Source: Verrucomicrobiaceae bacterium
Lineage (GTDB): Bacteria > Verrucomicrobiota > Verrucomicrobiia > Verrucomicrobiales > Verrucomicrobiaceae
Assembly: GCA_016795365.1 (NCBI GenBank)
Contig: JAEUHN010000009.1
Location: forward strand, 62,001 to 126,000
Reading direction: 5' to 3'
Length of the DNA: 64,000 nt
Positions 60,257 through 64,000 of this stretch are shown here, piece after piece. The position numbers and the translations under genes were made by a program. Numbering within the stretch: the first letter of the stretch is position 1; each line of letters starts with the position of its first letter. The notes under the pieces were generated by a model. The model worked only from the letters and a program-made list of their open reading frames with translations, was not told the origin of the DNA and did not search any database.

Positions 60257-62626
60257 CTACTTCGCTGGCACCACCTGCACGGCGTCGAGGTGAACATTGC
60301 CACCTGCGTTTTCGGTGCGGAAGATCACAGCTGCTTCTTCGCCGGCGTTGAACTGGTAGGTGCCGAGCGAGTGCCAGCCGTCCTTGCTGCCGCCGTCCGA
60401 GGTTTGATTCACGGTGAGCTTCTTCTCGCCTTCAGCGCTGAGCACCGAGATCGGTGCCGTCTTGGCGCGGTTCTCGTGCGGGGTCCAGAAAGTGCGGACT
60501 TCATATTTGCCGCTCTGCTTCACGGCGAAGGCAAAGCGGGCGCTGGCGCCGGCATCGCGGCCGTAGCTGTAGTGCTTGCCGACGTGGGGCTTGAGGCCGT
60601 CGCCTTTGCTCCATTTGCCAGTGACCTCGGCGTCTTCGTCGTCGATGACGATGCCGTCGAGTTTCTTGGGATCAATGCTGTCCGAGGAGACAAAAACGTC
60701 CGGCAGCTTTTTCGCATTGGCAGGCAGGTAAAGCGGCAGCTCAAGCGCGTCGCGACGCATCGCGCCGGGCTGGTTCATGAGGTCCTTCAGGATATCGAGA
60801 TACTGCTCATACACACCGCGTGGGCTGGTGTGGTGGCGCACGCAAATCCATGCCGCCTTGCCCACGACTTCGCCCATCATGCCGCAGGTGCGCATCACGC
60901 GCGTGCTGCCCAAGGCGTGGCGTTCCACGCTGATGGTGCGGCCCGCCATGAAGAGATTGGAGATGTCCTTCGAGTAGAAGCAGCGATACGGCACCGGGTA
61001 GCCATTGGCGCGGTCCGTGTGCTTGCCAAATTCAGCGCGGCTGATGAAGGGATTGTCCGGGAACTTCGCGGCATACTGCTCCTTCGGATAATGCAGATCC
61101 TGGTCCCAAGTCGTGGGCACGCAGCCATCGGGATGGATGATGCCTTTGACCATGTCTTCGCCATTGAGAATCATGTCGCCAACGATGCGGCGGCTCTCGC
61201 GTGGACCGCCGATGTAAGCGAGCCACTGCATGTCGTAGTTCGCGTATTTGTCGCCGCCCTTGGTGCGCAGCGTCGAGACCGCGCCATACACCGCGCGGAA
61301 GTTGTGGTCGCGGATGAGTTCGAGGTCCTTGATCGGATGCTTGTTGAAGCCGCTCTCCCAGAACCACTCGCCGTGCAGGAAGTCCTTCGCGTTCTCCACC
61401 GGCGTGTAGCCGAGGTCATAGCCCTTCATGTTGTTCGCGTTCTTCTTGCCCACGGGCTCCATGGCCTTCGGCTCAGGGAAGTCGCCCATCTCCATCTGAA
61501 GTGCCCATGGTGTGGCAGGCCAAGCGCTGGGTTTATCGGTCTTCTTCAGCACCCACATGTTGCTCATGCCCATGCGGCCCTTTTCTTCCATCATGAACTC
61601 CGCATCCGCGAGCGCGCCCACGCTACCGTGACCGGTGCAATCGACGAAGAGCTTGCCACGGAAGCGCGTCTCGGTGCCCTTGTGCGTGTCGAGGCCGACC
61701 ACGCTGCGGATCGTGCGCTTGTATCCCGAGGGCGCGTCGCCTCTCGAGATTTCCACGCCATGCACATACGTGTTGAGGAACAGCTCAATGTTCTTCTCCG
61801 CGCGCACCGTGTCTTCCTTCAGCTTGTCGTTGAACTCATCGGGCGTGGCTGCTGGCGAGTTACTCGCACGATCCGCGAACTCCTCCACGATCTCGCCGAG
61901 GTGCGGATACAAGCCGCGACGCGTGCCGCCCTGCGCCCACACCTGAATTTCGCTCGAACCATTGCCGCCGAGCACCGGACGATCCTGCACAAACGCCACC
62001 TTCAAACCCTGCCGCGCGCCGCTGATCGCCGCGCCCATGCCCGAGTAGCCGCCACCAACGACCACGAGGTCATACTCCTTCGTTTCAGGAGCTTCATCGG
62101 GGAGACCGAGCAGCTTGCGACGCAGCTTCTGCACCTCGCTGAGTTCGTTGGCTGGTTTGAAATCCAGATCCGCGCTGAGCAAGATCGCATCCACGCGACC
62201 ATCGAAGCCCGTCTGATCCTGCAGCGCCACCTTCACGCTGGTGCCGCTTGCCTCAATGACGCCCGCGTCTTCCCATTGCCAGTCCTTGCCTGTCGTCGCG
62301 TGGTCTTTGCCGAGGCTCTTGCCATCGACCGCCACCTTGAAACGTCCCGGTGCTCCTGGGGCATCCCACGGACCCACCCAGTTCTTCGTGCGCACCCAGA
62401 GCTTGTATTTGCCCGGCGCAGGCACCTTCACTTCACCGACGGCGTCCTTCACCGGCTTGCCCATGCCATGAGCGAGCAGGTAAGCGCTGCCCATGATGTC
62501 GATGAACTGCGTATCGACCATCCATCCACCACGGTCGGCGAACGATTCAGCTTCGACCCAGACCTGCTGGGCGGCGAGAGAGGAGGCAGCGAAAAGACTG
62601 CTGATGAGGAGACGCGTGAATTTCAT
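60257..62626 (-). CDS. Secreted FAD-dependent oxidoreductase with N-terminal CBM-like domain
   Basis: A 789-residue protein with a signal peptide (MKFTRLLISSLFAASSLAAQ), then a CBM/lectin-like sandwich (about 20-155, with VWVEAESFADRGGWMVD), and an FAD-binding domain (about 185-620) with the dinucleotide motif DLVVVGGGYSGMGAAISGA and later VDCTGHGSVGALADAEF. A second sandwich, with GKYEVRTFWTP, ends the protein. This is the PF12831-type layout common in Verrucomicrobia. It is divergent from a LacI regulator that may control it. A role in sugar or glycan oxidation is inferred. Confidence 0.88.
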   Translation of the reverse strand: MKFTRLLISSLFAASSLAAQQVWVEAESFADRGGWMVDTQFIDIMGSAYLLAHGMGKPVKDAVGEVKVPAPGKYKLWVRTKNWVGPWDAPGAPGRFKVAVDGKSLGKDHATTGKDWQWEDAGVIEASGTSVKVALQDQTGFDGRVDAILLSADLDFKPANELSEVQKLRRKLLGLPDEAPETKEYDLVVVGGGYSGMGAAISGARQGLKVAFVQDRPVLGGNGSSEIQVWAQGGTRRGLYPHLGEIVEEFADRASNSPAATPDEFNDKLKEDTVRAEKNIELFLNTYVHGVEISRGDAPSGYKRTIRSVVGLDTHKGTETRFRGKLFVDCTGHGSVGALADAEFMMEEKGRMGMSNMWVLKKTDKPSAWPATPWALQMEMGDFPEPKAMEPVGKKNANNMKGYDLGYTPVENAKDFLHGEWFWESGFNKHPIKDLELIRDHNFRAVYGAVSTLRTKGGDKYANYDMQWLAYIGGPRESRRIVGDMILNGEDMVKGIIHPDGCVPTTWDQDLHYPKEQYAAKFPDNPFISRAEFGKHTDRANGYPVPYRCFYSKDISNLFMAGRTISVERHALGSTRVMRTCGMMGEVVGKAAWICVRHHTSPRGVYEQYLDILKDLMNQPGAMRRDALELPLYLPANAKKLPDVFVSSDSIDPKKLDGIVIDDEDAEVTGKWSKGDGLKPHVGKHYSYGRDAGASARFAFAVKQSGKYEVRTFWTPHENRAKTAPISVLSAEGEKKLTVNQTSDGGSKDGWHSLGTYQFNAGEEAAVIFRTENAGGNVHLDAVQVVPAK

Positions 62627-62694
62627 GGCAAAATCAGAGAATGTCAGAGCGCCGTGCTAAACGCCAGTCTTGATCTGGTGCAATCAGTCGCGCG

Positions 62695-62709
62695 CTGTTA
62701 CGGTAACAG
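62695..62709. promoter_or_regulatory. Candidate LacI-type operator
   Basis: CTGTTACGGTAACAG, a 15-base palindrome with a single central base, 5 bases before the LacI regulator ATG and 69 bases before the FAD oxidoreductase ATG on the other strand. LacI family operators are palindromes of this size. It could repress both genes, and it overlaps the regulator's own ribosome-binding region. Confidence 0.65.
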
Positions 62710-62713
62710 CCCC

Positions 62714-63733
62714 ATGCCTCGCCCCACGCTGCAAACCATCGCTACTAAACTCGGCATCTCCAAGATGACGGTCTCCCGTGCTCTTCGAGGCGAAGCCCAT
62801 GTGCAGGCTGACTTGCGCGAGCGGATCAAAGCTGCCGCTGAGACCATGGGCTATCGGCCTGATCCCGAGATCGCGAAACTCATGACGCACATGCGCCAGG
62901 CACGAAGGCGTGAAGCACCGCGCACGCTCGCGTTTGTCTGGTCGGAATCCACGGCCACACCGGTCACAAGTTCTTCCTGGGGCGGTCAGCTTTTGACCGG
63001 CGCACGACAGCGGGCCGAACGACTGGGATTTCAACTCGTGGAGTTCCACCTCGCCGAGAAAGGCATGTCGCCACGGCGGCTGTCTTCCATCCTGGAAGCG
63101 CGGGGCATTCCTGGGTTTGTGCTCTCGCCATTGGTATCGCGCAGCCGCGGACATGTGTCGATGCACTGGGCCAAGTTCAGCAGCGTTGTCATCGGTCTTG
63201 GCTACGCGAGACCCGCCATGCACCGCGTGCATCATCATCACTTCCTGGGCATGATGACCGCGCTGCGCCGACTGAAGAAGCTGGGCTATCGCCGCATCGG
63301 ATTCGTTTCCTCATCGACCACGAATGAGCGTATGTTCCGGGCATGGTCGGCCAGTTTTGTCGCTCATCATCCGCTCCCGATGAAGCAGGCGTCCGAGCTG
63401 TGCCTGCTGGACAAGGACCTCACCCGATCCTCGTTCCTGCGCTGGCTCAGCGCGGCTCGCGTGGATGCCCTCATTGATGCGAGCGACCGGACCTTCGGCT
63501 GGCTCAAAGAGTTCAAGATCCCGGAGCAGCTTGGTTACATCACCCTCGCCTGGCAGCCCAGCCGCCCGCACATCGCGGGCATCGACCAGCAAGCCGAGGT
63601 GCTGGGTGCCGCCGCCGTCGATCTGCTCGTCGAGCAATTTCATTCCAACGAACGCGGCGTCCCCGAGCATCCGAAGATCCTCATGACGGAAGGCATCTGG
63701 CGCGATGGTGACACCGTTCGGAAGCTGAAGTAG
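62714..63733 (+). CDS. LacI-family transcriptional regulator
   Basis: A 339-residue repressor-type protein. The N-terminal helix-turn-helix is TLQTIATKLGISKMTVSRALRGE, followed by the hinge ERIKAAAETMGYRPDPEIA. The sugar-binding part (about 65-330) has GARQRAERLGFQLVEF and later LKKLGYRRIGFVSSS, typical of the periplasmic-binding fold. The ATG at 62714 matches the family start. It is divergent from the FAD oxidoreductase, with the palindrome between, so it may respond to a sugar that the oxidoreductase handles. Confidence 0.92.
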   Translation: MPRPTLQTIATKLGISKMTVSRALRGEAHVQADLRERIKAAAETMGYRPDPEIAKLMTHMRQARRREAPRTLAFVWSESTATPVTSSSWGGQLLTGARQRAERLGFQLVEFHLAEKGMSPRRLSSILEARGIPGFVLSPLVSRSRGHVSMHWAKFSSVVIGLGYARPAMHRVHHHHFLGMMTALRRLKKLGYRRIGFVSSSTTNERMFRAWSASFVAHHPLPMKQASELCLLDKDLTRSSFLRWLSAARVDALIDASDRTFGWLKEFKIPEQLGYITLAWQPSRPHIAGIDQQAEVLGAAAVDLLVEQFHSNERGVPEHPKILMTEGIWRDGDTVRKLK

Positions 63734-63747
63734 CGCAAGCGAAGCTC

Positions 63748-64000
63748 TCACTCGATCTGAGAATCCAGGCACAGATAGAGAAGCCTATCATCCTCGACGG
63801 ATCGAAAGAATCCAAGGCCACCAGTGTGGTGGATCGCCATTGCGACAAGGTTCTGCGCATCCGTTCGGGTTGCGCGCACGCCCGGATCAAGAAACACTCG
63901 GAAACCCGTGCGCTCGTAGAGCCCTTTGATTCCCGCCGCGATTTCGCGCGTGTGTTCAGGGAACGAGTCATTCGCCCACCCCCACAGCCAAGTGGCTTGT
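63748..64000 (-). CDS. DUF6882-like protein, 3' end only
   Basis: The last ~83 residues of a gene that enters from beyond the window end. The frame reads WLWGWANDSFPEHTREIAA, then GLYERTGFRVFLDPGVRA and finally GGLGFFRSVEDDRLLYLCL before TGA (TCA at 63748-63750 on the plus strand). The WLWGWAN...P pattern matches the C-terminal part of DUF6882 proteins, whose function is unknown. The start lies outside the window. It converges on the LacI gene with a 14-base gap. Confidence 0.75.
   Translation of the reverse strand, partial: QATWLWGWANDSFPEHTREIAAGIKGLYERTGFRVFLDPGVRATRTDAQNLVAMAIHHTGGLGFFRSVEDDRLLYLCLDSQIE

Noticed and set aside
60251-62713. Very long plus-strand open frame running into the LacI gene
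   Set aside because: It is antisense to the FAD oxidoreductase and has His/Arg/Ala-rich, domain-free sequence. It stays open because of the codon bias of the real gene; only the part from 62714 is LacI.
1-64000. CRISPR array, prophage, integrase or insertion sequence
   Set aside because: No regular spacer-repeat pattern, transposase or phage structural genes were seen in any region.
1-64000. Bacterial tubulin genes (btubA/btubB), which would mark Prosthecobacter
   Set aside because: No protein with the tubulin signature GGGTGSG was found, so the genus stays open.

Overview
The window reads as a chromosomal segment of a GC-rich bacterium of the phylum Verrucomicrobia, possibly a Prosthecobacter- or Verrucomicrobium-like member. 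The best single clue is a perfect match to the published verrucomicrobial LexA box (TGTTC-N4-GAACA) just upstream of recA at 25984-25997. Supporting clues are a Ser/Thr kinase next to an ECF sigma factor, secreted FAD oxidoreductases, SGNH hydrolases and CBM-like lipoproteins, and several families of intergenic palindromic repeats. Coding density is high, no insertion sequence, prophage or CRISPR array is visible, and no gap without a gene exceeds 300 bases.

Layout. 0.2-2.6 kb: an aldolase, ndk and a lipoprotein, with a nested palindromic repeat between the converging aldolase and ndk. 2.7-9.8 kb: the most unusual block, a 1721-residue FHA/coiled-coil protein whose C-terminus looks like GrpE, followed by a lidless Hsp70 and a small helical protein. 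9.8-18.4 kb: scattered housekeeping and envelope genes (methyltransferase, GINT1-like protein, lipoprotein, SGNH hydrolase, histidine phosphatase, tRNA-Gln, LolC/E permease, peptide deformylase, L,D-transpeptidase). 18.7-26 kb: an exopolysaccharide-initiating sugar transferase with an SGNH-domain membrane protein, a beta-propeller protein, a medium-chain dehydrogenase and recA. 26.1-28.3 kb: a tonB-exbB-exbD operon.

28.4-36.5 kb is a glycan-decoration region with three large polytopic membrane proteins of GT-C type. The third starts a four-gene chain with ATGA overlaps: membrane protein, DegT-type aminotransferase, GtrB/DPM-type glycosyltransferase and FdtA-type sugar ketoisomerase. Together these suggest a dTDP-3-amino-sugar that is made, put on a lipid carrier and transferred outside the membrane. 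36.5-48.7 kb holds mixed genes: TrkA-C protein, CoA-transferase, Gfo/Idh/MocA oxidoreductase, a single pseudopilin, an esterase, a PHP-type protein, a large Pro/Ala-rich membrane protein and a glycosyltransferase with a half-domain duplication.

48.7-51.9 kb carries a kinase/signal-peptidase-like fusion with a downstream ECF sigma gene; a 67-bp palindromic element lies in frame inside the kinase activation segment. 51.9-53.8 kb is an oligopeptide ABC permease pair. 53.9-60.2 kb contains hemW, ribosomal protein S1 with a clear terminator, xseA and a HscC-type Hsp70. The window ends with a secreted FAD oxidoreductase divergent from a LacI-type regulator with a palindromic operator, and the 3' end of a DUF6882-like gene.

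All family assignments come from motif reading by eye; no database search was possible.
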